From Trabulsiella odontotermitis (GTDB lineage Bacteria > Pseudomonadota > Gammaproteobacteria > Enterobacterales > Enterobacteriaceae): 39,302 nt of DNA. Under the pieces are notes generated by a model, which saw only the letters and a program-made list of their open reading frames with translations, ran no database searches and had not been told where the DNA came from. Shown piece by piece: positions 9,294 through 16,154 of this stretch (positions are counted from its first letter, which is position 1; each line of letters starts with the position of its first letter). Location: assembly GCF_001188485.1 (NCBI RefSeq), contig NZ_JNGH01000077.1, positions 46,685 through 85,986 on the forward strand, written 5' to 3'. The translations under genes and the position numbers were made by a program.

Positions 9294-10535
9294 TTACCCC
9301 GCTAAACGCATTCCTCTCATACCTCCCTCAATCATACTTCCGCGATCAGCAGCCATAACAAAATCAGCCCACCATTGCATCATCGGTCGCCGTTGCTCAA
9401 GGTAATCACTGCGGTTATAAGCGCGACGTACCTCCTTTTTGTCTACATGAGCCAGTGCTGCTTCAATGACATCAGGCAGAAATCCTTTCTCATTGAGTGC
9501 CGTACTAGCGATAGAACGTAAACCGTGTGATACGAGTATGCCTCCTAAGCCAGCACGCTTGAGTGCAGCATTCACTGTCTGGCTGTTCATCGGCTGGGTA
9601 GGCTTAATGCGACTGGAAAAGATAAATTCTCGATTACCACTTAACGGCTTCATCATCTCCAGTATCGCAATTGCTTCATCTGACAATGGAACAGTATGGT
9701 CGCGGTTCATTTTCATGCGTGCTGCAGGAATCTTCCACTCTCGCGCTTCCATGTCTACCTCTTCCCAACGAGCTTCAGCCGCTTCGGCAGGGCGGGTGAT
9801 GGTAAGAAGTTGCCACATGAACAGGCATCGTGTTGAAAGGCTAATGCTGGCCGTACGCATCGTCTGCATCAATTGAGGTAGCTGATCCGGTCGAATGCTT
9901 GGCATGTTCTTCTTCTGCGGCTTCTCAAAGGCTTTACCGATATTAACGCTGGGAACAGCATCAATCAGCCCTGTGTTTTGGGCATAGATCATGACCTCAT
10001 TAATGCGCTGGCACAGGCGACGAACGGTTTCCAGTGCTCCTCTGGCCTGAACCGGTTGGACGGCCTGAACCAGCGTGTGAGCTTTAATATCTGTAACGCT
10101 AATGTCGCCAATCGCAGGAAAAACATCTCTCTCAAGAGAGCGCCAGATATCCTCTGCGTAGTCTTCGGTCACGCTGGCTTTCTTCACATTCCACCAACGT
10201 TCAGCCACGAGCTGGAAAGTATTGGTTTTAGCTTCCAGCGAACTGCGAAGTTGTTCTTGCTGATGTTCCTGAGGGTCGATTTGTTTCGCCAGAAGAGAAC
10301 GAGACTCTGCGCGATAGTTTCTTGCATCGGCAAGCGTAACTGACGGGTAGGGGCCAATGCTCTTCTTCGCACGTTTCTTGGTGACAGGGCGAATGTAGCG
10401 AAACTGCCAGATTTTACTCCCGCTGGATTTGATGAGTAGCTCAAGGCCATCACCATCATAGAGAACGTAGTCCGCTTCTTTGGGTTTGGCTGATTCGATT
10501 TCCTTAACGGAGAGAGGTTTGGTTTGTCTTGCCAT
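9294..10535 (-). CDS. intA: IntA-like (CP4-57/P4 family) tyrosine recombinase of the ssrA island
   Basis: 413 aa, the same length as E. coli CP4-57 IntA, with the same start context (MARQTKPLSVKEIESAKPKE) and YDGDGLELLIKSSGSK arm-binding (DUF4102) segment. The catalytic residues are visible: Arg in TITRPAEAAEARW, HGLR in LVSHGLRSIAST, His in ALAHVDKKEV, and nucleophile Tyr in RRAYNRSDYLEQRR. It integrates or excises the island at the 3' end of ssrA. It begins 205 bases from the ssrA 3' end and points away from it, the arrangement seen in CP4-57. Three AGGTGCCTAA repeats lie just upstream of its start. The helicase and CBASS further left are probably its cargo. Confidence 0.92.
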   Translation of the reverse strand: MARQTKPLSVKEIESAKPKEADYVLYDGDGLELLIKSSGSKIWQFRYIRPVTKKRAKKSIGPYPSVTLADARNYRAESRSLLAKQIDPQEHQQEQLRSSLEAKTNTFQLVAERWWNVKKASVTEDYAEDIWRSLERDVFPAIGDISVTDIKAHTLVQAVQPVQARGALETVRRLCQRINEVMIYAQNTGLIDAVPSVNIGKAFEKPQKKNMPSIRPDQLPQLMQTMRTASISLSTRCLFMWQLLTITRPAEAAEARWEEVDMEAREWKIPAARMKMNRDHTVPLSDEAIAILEMMKPLSGNREFIFSSRIKPTQPMNSQTVNAALKRAGLGGILVSHGLRSIASTALNEKGFLPDVIEAALAHVDKKEVRRAYNRSDYLEQRRPMMQWWADFVMAADRGSMIEGGMRGMRLAG

Positions 10536-10553
10536 TGCCGGGTTTCCATAGTT

Positions 10554-10606
10554 TTAGGCACCTCAAAAACAATAAAGCTTTATGAGGTGCCTAACAAGGT
10601 GCCTAA
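10554..10606. repeat. Three AGGTGCCTAA repeats upstream of intA (arm sites or operator)
   Basis: TTAGGCACCTCA (10554-10565) and TGAGGTGCCTAA (10583-10594) are an exact inverted pair, and a third copy AGGTGCCTAA follows at 10597-10606. They lie between intA and the ssrA core, where P4-type integrases have arm-type binding sites. They also overlap the likely intA promoter, so integrase autoregulation is possible. Role inferred from position. Confidence 0.55.
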
Positions 10607-10660
10607 AAGGTTCGGATTTAATTAGTTGGCATCAGACTTCGCGGGACAAATTGAGGGCAC

Positions 10661-10693
10661 AAAAAAGCCCGCAGGGCTTGTGCCATGCGGGCT
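10661..10693 (-). terminator. ssrA terminator
   Basis: On the minus strand AGCCCGCA pairs with TGCGGGCT (10686-10693 with 10666-10673), followed by a six-T run (10661-10666). The sequence between this hairpin and the ssrA end (10694-10739) is the familiar enterobacterial ssrA downstream flank (ATTCTCCATCGGTGATTACC). It was originally the tmRNA terminator. It is now separated from intact ssrA by the prophage, so it no longer has its own gene next to it. Confidence 0.85.
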
Positions 10694-10739
10694 CTTAGGA
10701 CTTCATCAGATGACTCTGGTAATCACCGATGGAGAATTT

Positions 10740-10780
10740 TGGTGGAGCTGGCGGGAGTTGAACCAGCGTCCGTAATTTTG
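10740..10780 (-). other. ssrA: ssrA 3'-end remnant: attachment site between island and prophage
   Basis: Read on the minus strand this ends GTTCAACTCCCGCCAGCTCC followed by ACCA, the tmRNA T-arm, acceptor stem and CCA end. Similarity to ssrA fades at about 10775-10780, where int-proximal prophage DNA begins. One base differs from the usual ssrA T-stem (CGCTGG for CGCGGG). It is too short to be a working gene: it is the displaced or duplicated 3' end left by site-specific integration, and serves as the prophage attachment site at its int end and as the attachment site of the intA island. An intact ssrA is expected past the right end of the prophage. Confidence 0.88.
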
Positions 10781-10844
10781 TAACCAACTAATCTATAATA
10801 ACTTATCAGGTGCTCCGATTTGTGCGGCTCCCTTACGGCTCCTT

Positions 10845-12023
10845 TCAATTCCTGTCACTGACCCGGTCAGGTTTTCTCTCCGTATTGCCATCATATTCTT
10901 TCAGATAGCGTCCATAGTGACGGAAGAGCATTTCCGGCCCTTTGTGTCCCATCTGCGTTGCCAGCCAGAAAAGATTAACACCGCCGCTGATTAACCGTGT
11001 AGCGAAAGTATGCCTGGTCTGATAGGGGTTGCGATACCTGATACCGGCTTTCCGGAGCGTGGGTACCCAGGCTTTTTTCCGGATGGCATCCGCGCTGGCC
11101 CATGGTTTATTAGTCTTTGGATCTTCAAAAACCGTATCATCTTTCATGAAGGTGAATGGTTTCTGATCGGCCAGCGCAATTATTGCCTCTTCTGACAGTT
11201 CCACTTTTCGTGTACCGGCTTTTGTCTTTGTCCCTTTAATCACACCAACAACGCTGGCGTTTTGAACATGGGCAGTTTTCTCTATGAAGTCGATATCGCG
11301 CCAGCGAAGCGCACATAATTCGGAGCTGCGAAGTCCTGTTTGTATGGCGAACCTGAAAAGATTCTCCCATTGTTTATTACCAGCTGACGAGAGCAGGGCG
11401 TCAACTTCGGCCGGTGATAACGGATCAACCACGTAGCTGCTTTCTGTCTCTGATTTGTCGCTTTGGTAACGTGACGCAGTAACCAGTGATACGGGGTTAA
11501 TTTGCAATATGCCATCTGTCACTGCTTCATCGAGAGCAGAACGCAGAAAAGATAGCTGGTTGCGGATAGTTTTCAGAGTTGTTTTCTGGCTTTGAATCCA
11601 AGCCTTCAATGCTGCCGGTGTTAACTCACTGGCCGGGAATACATGAAGTGAAGCGAGTGCATTTCGGCATTTCGTATAACCGACGATAGTGGATGGAGAA
11701 AGTTTTCTTGTCTCGCAGATCACCAGATATTCATCCAGGTACATCTTTACCGTTTTGTCGGCAGCAGCGTTACCGAAGATTTTTAAACGGGTAGAGCGAG
11801 GGAAGTATTCAGCATAAACAAACGTCCCTCTTTCGATCTTGTTATGTATTTCGCCGAGGGTGCGCTCGGCATATTTGATGTTTTTTGGGGTGACATCCAG
11901 ATTAGAAAGGGGTTCACGGCATTTAACCCCCTTGTAAGTGAAAGTGATATTTATCGTTTCCCCGTGGCGATGTTTCCGGATGGTCAAGCCACGCGGGAGT
12001 TTCGGCGATTCTGTCTGGCCCAT
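10845..12023 (-). CDS. int: Prophage integrase (tyrosine recombinase, DUF3596 arm-binding type)
   Basis: 392 aa. The N-terminus (GLTIRKHRHGETINITFTYK) is the DUF3596 arm-binding domain, followed by a SAM-like core-binding domain (residues about 95-185). The catalytic domain has Arg in IQTGLRSSELCALRW, Lys in KGTKTKAGTRKVEL, Arg in YQTRHTFATR, His in QMGHKGPEM and Tyr in FRHYGRYLKEYD. It catalyses prophage integration and, with Xis, excision at ssrA. It sits directly beside the ssrA remnant and overlaps the 5' end by 40 bases with xis, so the two are co-translated from the leftward early operon. It is unrelated in detail to intA across the att site. Confidence 0.93.
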   Translation of the reverse strand: MGQTESPKLPRGLTIRKHRHGETINITFTYKGVKCREPLSNLDVTPKNIKYAERTLGEIHNKIERGTFVYAEYFPRSTRLKIFGNAAADKTVKMYLDEYLVICETRKLSPSTIVGYTKCRNALASLHVFPASELTPAALKAWIQSQKTTLKTIRNQLSFLRSALDEAVTDGILQINPVSLVTASRYQSDKSETESSYVVDPLSPAEVDALLSSAGNKQWENLFRFAIQTGLRSSELCALRWRDIDFIEKTAHVQNASVVGVIKGTKTKAGTRKVELSEEAIIALADQKPFTFMKDDTVFEDPKTNKPWASADAIRKKAWVPTLRKAGIRYRNPYQTRHTFATRLISGGVNLFWLATQMGHKGPEMLFRHYGRYLKEYDGNTERKPDRVSDRN

Positions 12024-12190
12024 TTTGCAACCTCACTAAGATCTATCCATCTCTCCTTAACGCCTTCCACTTTCAGCACCTGAACTCCTTCACGCCACAC
12101 ACCACGCTGTATGCGCTTATTGATAGCATAAGGAGTCTCGCCTGTTTCTTTGCAATAAGTCGAGATGGGAACACAATCGAGGCTCAGCAT
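11984..12190 (-). CDS. xis: Excisionase
   Basis: A 68-aa winged-helix or MerR-like DNA-binding protein: CKETGETPYAINKRIQRGVW followed by a wing and RWIDLSEVAKWAR. This is the shape of lambdoid excisionases that ask int to excise rather than integrate. I chose ATG 12190 because GGAG lies 7-10 bases before it; the frame could begin 4 codons earlier at GTG. It overlaps int by 40 bases, the normal xis-int coupling. Confidence 0.8.
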   Translation of the reverse strand: MLSLDCVPISTYCKETGETPYAINKRIQRGVWREGVQVLKVEGVKERWIDLSEVAKWARQNRRNSRVA

Positions 12191-12285
12191 ATATTTCTCC
12201 ACTTTACCGGCTGCACCCGGCTATTTTCTGAAACAGCAGGTGCCGCAACCACCGCGGGCACCCTCTACACACACGTCACACCTGT

Positions 12286-12627
12286 CTACTTTTTTGAGAA
12301 AGCCATATCCTCCGGGAGTCTGCCGTACCACCATCCATCTTCCCGCTTTTCAACGTAGACACGGAAAGTACCGCATGCCAGAACCAGCGCCTTAGATGCG
12401 CTCATCACACCCTGCTTTATACACTGCGCGCCGCGTTCGCTTCCGGTTGCAGCGCGCAGCCTCACCATATTTTCCTCGCGGTCTATTTCAATCAACACAC
12501 GTTTACCGCGTAACTCGGTGCGCGCGCTGACGTAGATTGTGGAACCGCCAGCCCGATTGTCAGTACAGCGAATAAATGGTCTGTGAAAGCCCATGTTTTT
12601 TACGTTGTTCATGGATTCAAAAGCCAT
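12286..12627 (-). CDS. Hypothetical phage early protein, 113 aa
   Basis: Start chosen at ATG 12627 (MAFESMNNVKNMGFHRP), which follows GAGGG by 6 bases; an upstream extension in the same frame lacks a binding site and crosses into the next gene's end. The protein is basic and probably beta-rich (STIYVSARTELRGKRVLIEI, TFRVYVEKREDGWWYGRLPE). I do not recognise a family. It lies in the leftward early operon between the HD hydrolase and xis, a slot used by accessory genes in lambdoid phages. Confidence 0.6.
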   Translation of the reverse strand: MAFESMNNVKNMGFHRPFIRCTDNRAGGSTIYVSARTELRGKRVLIEIDREENMVRLRAATGSERGAQCIKQGVMSASKALVLACGTFRVYVEKREDGWWYGRLPEDMAFSKK

Positions 12628-12740
12628 GTCACGCCCTCTAATTGTTTTATTATGCGTTCTTCGGAATCGGTATGATGCTTTCCTGCAGCAACCGACGGCG
12701 CATATTAGGTACGCCGCCAGCGTGTATCGTTTCGTAGGAA

Positions 12741-13280
12741 TCAGGCCGCGCATTGCCTTATTTCCATGAGCTCATTAAAGCGATTCATGAACAGGCCGAA
12801 CGCCTGACTGGGGCGCAGCGGCACGACCTGGATTAAATCGCTGGCAATGGTGCCTTCGAGTATTTCCCACGGTTCACTATCATCGAGTTCGAGATCACGA
12901 CGTTCGGTCGCCAGCATCACCCGGTCGGCATACTTCACGACAGGGGAGTGAAGCTGAGGAATATCGAATTTGGTTCGGATCAGTCCGTCGACGCGGGACT
13001 CGATGCGCCGGTAATCAGGCAGCAGCACTTTCAACGGTGACGGGATGTCCTGACAGTAGGCTTCTGCGGCATCGTGTAGCAGCGCTTCGAATGCAAACTC
13101 AGCCGGCACGATCTGGCTGCAAAGCACTGAATGCTGCGCCACGCTGTAGAATTCCGGCAAGTGGCCGCTATACCGGCAGATGTTTGAAAGGGCTGTGCCA
13201 ATATCCTCGATCACGATATCGTCCGCGGTGGCATTGATGTAATCGAATTTCTTACCTGAAAGAGTCTGTATGTAGTTCAT
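12741..13280 (-). CDS. HD-domain phosphohydrolase (YfbR-like)
   Basis: 179 aa from ATG 13280, with GGAG 10 bases upstream; longer frames lack support. HD-family metal ligands are visible: His in YSVAQHSVLCS, the His-Asp pair in EALLHDAAEAYCQD followed by IPSPLK, and Asp in VVKYADRVMLATERRDL. The pattern HDAAEAY-x-DIPSPLK is that of 5'-nucleotidase-type HD enzymes such as YfbR, which hydrolyse deoxynucleoside monophosphates. Phage copies may adjust nucleotide pools; the substrate is inferred. It is part of the leftward early operon and its start overlaps the previous frame by 29 bases. Confidence 0.85.
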   Translation of the reverse strand: MNYIQTLSGKKFDYINATADDIVIEDIGTALSNICRYSGHLPEFYSVAQHSVLCSQIVPAEFAFEALLHDAAEAYCQDIPSPLKVLLPDYRRIESRVDGLIRTKFDIPQLHSPVVKYADRVMLATERRDLELDDSEPWEILEGTIASDLIQVVPLRPSQAFGLFMNRFNELMEIRQCAA

Positions 13281-13455
13281 CACTTTGTTTTCTCCATTTA
13301 TCCGTAGCTGTATCCCAGGCGTTTTTGTGATGAGCGAAGCCCTCGCCAGATGGCGATAATATAAGAAATTGAGCTTCATAATTACCCCGTGGACTGAGCT
13401 GTTTGATTCTGTAAATTAAGAAAGGCGGCTGCACCCGCCGTTTCTTTATCTCCAT
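13252..13455 (-). CDS. Small hypothetical early-operon protein, 67 aa
   Basis: A frame beginning MEIKKRRVQPPFLIYRIKQL at ATG 13455 and ending at 13252, overlapping the HD gene start in another frame. It has a basic N-terminus, a hydrophobic stretch EAQFLILSPSGEG and a charged tail. No clear ribosome binding site precedes it; the start abuts one arm of a long inverted repeat. It could be a real small phage gene or an accidental frame; I favour real because of its position and length. Confidence 0.4.
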   Translation of the reverse strand: MEIKKRRVQPPFLIYRIKQLSPRGNYEAQFLILSPSGEGFAHHKNAWDTATDKWRKQSDELHTDSFR

Positions 13456-13544
13456 ACACAACAGAGAAGGGCACCTGCTGGTGGGCCAGCCCGGGCGGAT
13501 TGGGTTATGAACCCGTCGCCTGGTGATGCCCTTGTCTGTTGTGT
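13456..13544. repeat. 89-nt imperfect inverted repeat in the leftward early operon
   Basis: The arm ACACAACAGAGAAGGGCACC (13456-13475) faces GGTGATGCCCTTGTCTGTTG (13522-13541, then TGT), giving a stem of about 20 bp with small bulges. The inner part can form a second hairpin around GGGTTATGAACCC (13502-13514). The right-arm motif TGCCCTT-TCTGTTGTGT recurs at 13935-13953. The element may be an RNA regulatory structure or a footprint of a small mobile repeat. Confidence 0.55.
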
Positions 13545-13610
13545 AAAAAGGGCGGTACCGCGGTAGAATATTATCTTCTCCTCCAGTTGTTGGAAGACCC
13601 GGGTACCGCC
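13545..13610 (-). terminator. Terminator-like hairpin in leftward operon (first copy)
   Basis: On the minus strand GGCGGTACC (13610-13602) pairs with GGTACCGCC (13559-13551), a perfect 9-bp stem, followed by C and TTTTT (13549-13545). The loop is long (42 nt) and has its own small hairpin (TCCA...TGGA). It resembles an intrinsic terminator that early antitermination would have to cross. Confidence 0.5.
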
Positions 13611-13957
13611 AAGGCTACACACAGCAATGTCGTACTACCTGATATCACGGTCCTAAGTCGTGATTTGGTTGTGGCGGGGTTGTCACTCAGGCGTATGGTC
13701 AACCTGACAACCCGGTGGACATTCCCGGGGAAAAGGATAAAGCCCGGGCCATACATACCGCCGCGCCGTTTCGCGGATTACCACAACGGAAAGAGCACTC
13801 CGATCTTCAACCAACGCCCCGAGTTCTGCGTTTCGGCGCATCAAGTCGCGGCAGCTATCTCCGGGCACACGGGCTGACCCTTTGATTCACCGTTATCCGC
13901 CAAGCGCTTGGGTTTCAGCAGTCATGTGGCGGGAATGCTCTTACCTGTTGTGTCCTT

Positions 13958-14001
13958 AAAAAGCTGGCGGTTGCCGCTAACGGAGTAGAACGGGCCGCCA
14001 G
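13958..14001 (-). terminator. Terminator-like hairpin in leftward operon (second copy)
   Basis: Minus-strand CTGGCGG (14001-13995) pairs with CCGCCAG (13970-13964) and is followed by C and TTTTT (13962-13958). An inner hairpin GCGG-TTG-CCGC (13968-13978) competes with it. It is followed on the minus strand by the same ACACAACAG-type motif as the first copy, so hairpin plus motif is duplicated about 410 bases apart. Confidence 0.5.
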
Positions 14002-14013
14002 AAAAGGTCGCTG

Positions 14014-14247
14014 TCAGACAATACAAGTGGCTTCGGGCGGGGCACCGATGACTAATCGGTCCCCTACGGTATTAATTCTCAGCGCCGTGGGTTTAAACGG
14101 CTCCGTATTGCTGCTGAGTTTGAGCTGCTGGTAGTCACGCCAGCACCGCCACCCCTCCCGAAGACATCTGTAAACTGCCAGCCTTTGCACCAAATAGGCT
14201 GTACCTGTAACGCTGGTCAGCGGAACGTTAAAACAAGACTTCTGCAC
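14014..14247 (-). CDS. Possible first gene of the leftward operon, 77 aa
   Basis: Begins at GTG 14247 (MQKSCFNVPL), contains an aromatic, basic segment RCLREGWRCWRDYQQLKL and ends in a short beta-like tail GDRLVIGAPPEATCIV. It is the first long frame after PL and stops 13 bases before the second terminator-like hairpin. The ribosome binding site is unclear. Unknown family; it could be an early regulator in the place of lambda N, but nothing in the sequence proves this. Confidence 0.35.
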   Translation of the reverse strand: MQKSCFNVPLTSVTGTAYLVQRLAVYRCLREGWRCWRDYQQLKLSSNTEPFKPTALRINTVGDRLVIGAPPEATCIV

Positions 14248-14255
14248 TTAATCTC

Positions 14256-14274
14256 ATGCGGTGGATAGCCGCAT
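14256..14274 (-). promoter_or_regulatory. Possible nutL-like hairpin downstream of PL
   Basis: ATGCGG and CCGCAT form a 6-bp stem with a 7-nt loop about 60 bases into the PL transcript, preceded by CGCTCAAAG (minus strand, 14313-14305), a weak boxA-like string. Position fits a nut or put site for antitermination across the two hairpins downstream. The boxA match is poor, so this is tentative. Confidence 0.25.
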
Positions 14275-14324
14275 TTCTATCGCTGCTACTTCTAGTGAAA
14301 ACGCCTTTGAGCGAATTATTAAGT

Positions 14325-14368
14325 TGTAACTTATGGGTACATTATGTACCTCAGTGGTACATTGTCAA
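14325..14368 (-). promoter_or_regulatory. PL promoter with two repressor operators (OL)
   Basis: Minus-strand TTGACA (14368-14363) and CATAAT (14346-14341) are separated by 16 bases, a near-consensus sigma-70 promoter reading leftward into the early operon. Two 17-bp operators overlap it: TGTAACTTATGGGTACA (14325-14341) and TGTACCTCAGTGGTACA (14345-14361), spaced 20 bp apart. They share the TGTAYC-N5-GGTACA palindrome found at PR. Confidence 0.85.
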
Positions 14369-14372
14369 GTAT

Positions 14373-14395
14373 AAAAAAACCTGCCGGAGCAGGTT
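14373..14395 (-). terminator. cI terminator
   Basis: AACCTGC and GCAGGTT form a 7-bp stem with a 4-base loop. On the minus strand it is followed by a run of seven T. It lies 15 bases beyond the repressor stop and directly before PL, so it isolates cI transcription from the leftward operon. Confidence 0.85.
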
Positions 14396-14410
14396 TCTGA
14401 TCGTTCACCA

Positions 14411-15082
14411 TCACTTTGATATGTATCTTCTTGGTTTACCAGAAAAAATGACGGTCCCAATTATTGAGCAATTTCCATTAATTTTGATGTATGGATCCGG
14501 CCAATTTTGATTAAGGGCTTTAAGATATTTTTGTCCACCATCTTCTATCAACCTTTTGAATGTTGTTTCACCCGTTTCGTGCATAAGGGCAACAACATCA
14601 TCGCCATGAACTGCTGGGACTTCAGGGTCAACAAAAATCATATCCCCTGGGCGGTACTCTTCAATCATCGAGTCGCCAATGACCCGTAAAATGTAGGTCA
14701 TTGGTCCACACGGGACGGGGCATGGATAGTGCTCAGTGTTATTTAAATCCATCTCAGCATAACCGGCTTCGGTCCATGCCCCCGCCTGTACCCACGATAT
14801 TACTGGTACAAGAGTGATATTACGATTAGTGTCTGAAACATCATCAGTTTTTGCAACATTGGTTGTCTGATGTTCCTGATCTAACCATCCAGTAGGCAGG
14901 TCGAAGCATTTTTCAATATGCCTTGCCATGGCGCTACCAATATTCTTGGTGGCACCCTCTCCCATGAACCTACTTGTTTGCGTTGGTTCACGATCGATCA
15001 TGTTAGCAAAATAAATATTTCCGCCAACACCATCTCTCAATTTTCGGGCGTTTAACCGCCTGATCTCTTGGATAGTTTTCAT
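14411..15082 (-). CDS. cI: CI-like lysogeny repressor with S24 (LexA-like) self-cleavage domain
   Basis: 223 aa. The N-terminal half carries the HTH DNA-binding region (NIGSAMARHIEKCFDLPTGW around 47-67). The C-terminal S24 peptidase domain has the Ala100-Gly101 cleavage site in SWVQAGAW, nucleophile Ser138 in VIGDSMIEE, and general base Lys176 in TTFKRLI, all intact. RecA-stimulated self-cleavage on DNA damage is therefore expected. I chose ATG 15082; the longer frame from TTG 15097 enters operator DNA. The -10 (TTTAAT, 15094-15089) puts transcription start at about the ATG, so the mRNA is probably leaderless as in lambda. It resembles the e14 YmfK group given its neighbours. Confidence 0.9.
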   Translation of the reverse strand: MKTIQEIRRLNARKLRDGVGGNIYFANMIDREPTQTSRFMGEGATKNIGSAMARHIEKCFDLPTGWLDQEHQTTNVAKTDDVSDTNRNITLVPVISWVQAGAWTEAGYAEMDLNNTEHYPCPVPCGPMTYILRVIGDSMIEEYRPGDMIFVDPEVPAVHGDDVVALMHETGETTFKRLIEDGGQKYLKALNQNWPDPYIKINGNCSIIGTVIFSGKPRRYISK

Positions 15083-15088
15083 CCCTAA

Positions 15089-15166
15089 ATTAAACAATGT
15101 GTACCTCTGTGGTACAAGTACCTTGATGGTTCACTTTAATGGTGTAATATGTATCCAGGAGGTACA
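15089..15166. promoter_or_regulatory. OR region: three operators, PR and PRM
   Basis: Three 17-bp operators match TGTACC-N5-GGTACA: 15100-15116 (perfect), 15117-15133 (AGTACC/GGTTCA) and 15150-15166 (TGTATC/GGTACA). PR reads rightward with -35 TTGATG (15123-15128) inside the middle operator and -10 TAATAT (15145-15150). The third operator covers the cro ribosome binding site. PRM reads leftward with TTGTAC (15117-15112) and TTTAAT (15094-15089), 17 bases apart. This geometry lets the repressor shut PR and, depending on occupancy, tune its own gene. Confidence 0.82.
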
Positions 15167-15170
15167 TATC

Positions 15171-15374
15171 ATGACAAAAGAGTACTGGGACTCTTTGACT
15201 AAAGAGCAGCAGAGTGAACTAGCAATAAACGTTGGATCGACAACCGGTTATCTCCGATTAGTTTTTAACGGCTATAAGAAAGTCAGTTTCGGATTAGCTA
15301 AAAGACTTGAAGAACTCACTGCCGGAGAGGTCACTAAATCGGATCTACGACCGGATATTTATCCAAAACAATAG
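15171..15374 (+). CDS. Cro-like repressor, YdaS family
   Basis: 67 aa from ATG 15171 with AGGAGG 9 bases upstream (inside an operator). The sequence TKEQQSELAINVGSTTGYLRLVFNGYKKVSFGLAKRLEELT is the YdaS/Cro helix-turn-helix, where GSTTGYLRLV is the recognition region. It is the first gene from PR and divergent from cI. It should repress PRM and promote lytic growth. YdaS-type proteins are sometimes annotated as toxins of a YdaS/YdaT pair; the setting here favours Cro. Confidence 0.82.
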   Translation: MTKEYWDSLTKEQQSELAINVGSTTGYLRLVFNGYKKVSFGLAKRLEELTAGEVTKSDLRPDIYPKQ

Positions 15375-15417
15375 CCGACGTCTTGGCTTTTTAAACCACA
15401 GAACTGAGGAGCCAATC

Positions 15418-15969
15418 GTGGGTAATGAACCGAATTGGAAAGTCGAAAGACAACCAGCCTGGCTGGTGGTCGCGATCAAGAAGACGATAGCAAGTCTTCC
15501 CGGTGGATATGACGAAGCGGCGGAATGGTTGGGTGTTACAAAGGATGCCTTGTTTAACCGTCTGCGCGCTGGTGGTGATCAGATATTCCCGCTTGGGTGG
15601 GCAATGGTTCTCCAGCAGGCAAGTGGGACAAAGTACATCGCCGATGCCGTATCGCGCCAGTCGAACAGCGTTAACGTCCCGCTGGTGGATCTTGAGGATG
15701 TCGAGAACGGCGATATTAACCAGCGTCTGCTGGAGTCAATCGAGTGGATCGGCCAGCACTCAAAATATGTCCGGAAGGCAACCGCTGACGGCGTGATTGA
15801 TGAAGATGAACGGGAGCAGATAGAGGAAAACAGTTATCAGGTGATGGCGAAGTGGCAGGAGCATATCTCTTTGCTGTTCCGCATCTTCTGCGCACCTGAA
15901 AAAAGTGACGCCCGCGAGTGTGCAGCTCCGGGCGTCATGGCGAACAACTCTTCGTGTATGGAGAAATAA
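15418..15969 (+). CDS. ymfL: YmfL-like phage regulatory protein (CII-type position)
   Basis: 183 aa from GTG 15418, preceded by AGGAG at a 5-base distance. It begins VGNEPNWKVERQPAWLVVAI, the signature of e14 YmfL-family proteins, with an HTH around EAAEWLGVTKDALFNRLRAG. YmfL proteins occupy the cII slot after cro and have been proposed as regulators or replication-linked DNA-binding factors. The C-terminal half is acidic and helical (NGDINQRLLESIEWIGQHSK). Order cI-cro-ymfL is the same as in e14-like phages. Direct function unproven. Confidence 0.75.
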   Translation: MGNEPNWKVERQPAWLVVAIKKTIASLPGGYDEAAEWLGVTKDALFNRLRAGGDQIFPLGWAMVLQQASGTKYIADAVSRQSNSVNVPLVDLEDVENGDINQRLLESIEWIGQHSKYVRKATADGVIDEDEREQIEENSYQVMAKWQEHISLLFRIFCAPEKSDARECAAPGVMANNSSCMEK

Positions 15970-15974
15970 TCCGC

Positions 15975-16154
15975 ATGAGCAATTTAATCTCAATTTCTCA
16001 TCTACCGCAACTTCGGGTGATCCCGGTATCGGGCCTGCCGTCGTTTCGGTATGAGCGCATGGTACTCGGCAGGTGGGTTCCATGTAACCACAGCCGTGCT
16101 TCATTAATCGTGGGGGTATACAACCGGAGGGCTGCCTCATGGTTCAGCAAATAA
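15975..16154 (+). CDS. Small hypothetical phage protein, 59 aa
   Basis: ATG 15975 follows GGAG by about 11 bases and the frame ends 16 bases into the Rha gene. The peptide is basic and beta-like (LRVIPVSGLPSFRYERMVLG then RWVPCNHSRASLIVG). I do not recognise a family. Tight packing between ymfL and rha with an overlap supports a real gene. Confidence 0.55.
   Translation: MSNLISISHLPQLRVIPVSGLPSFRYERMVLGRWVPCNHSRASLIVGVYNRRAASWFSK

Larger units (their letters stand above)
13611..14255 (-). other. Unresolved leader part of the leftward early operon, small ORFs possible
   Basis: Downstream of PL this 645-bp stretch has no gene I recognise. Minus-strand frames that could be small genes are 13683-13868 (61 aa, GTG start; CRDLMRRNAELGALVEDRSA core, rich in Cys and Pro near its end) and 13571-13756 (61 aa). 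They overlap in different frames, so at most one is likely real. It also carries the second terminator-like hairpin. In other lambdoid phages this interval holds kil, ral, cIII or N-like genes; none is identifiable here. Confidence 0.4.

Noticed and set aside
13539-13877. Plus-strand ORF of 112 aa in the leftward leader
   Set aside because: No binding site, opposite to the early operon, and crosses both the inverted repeat and a terminator-like hairpin.
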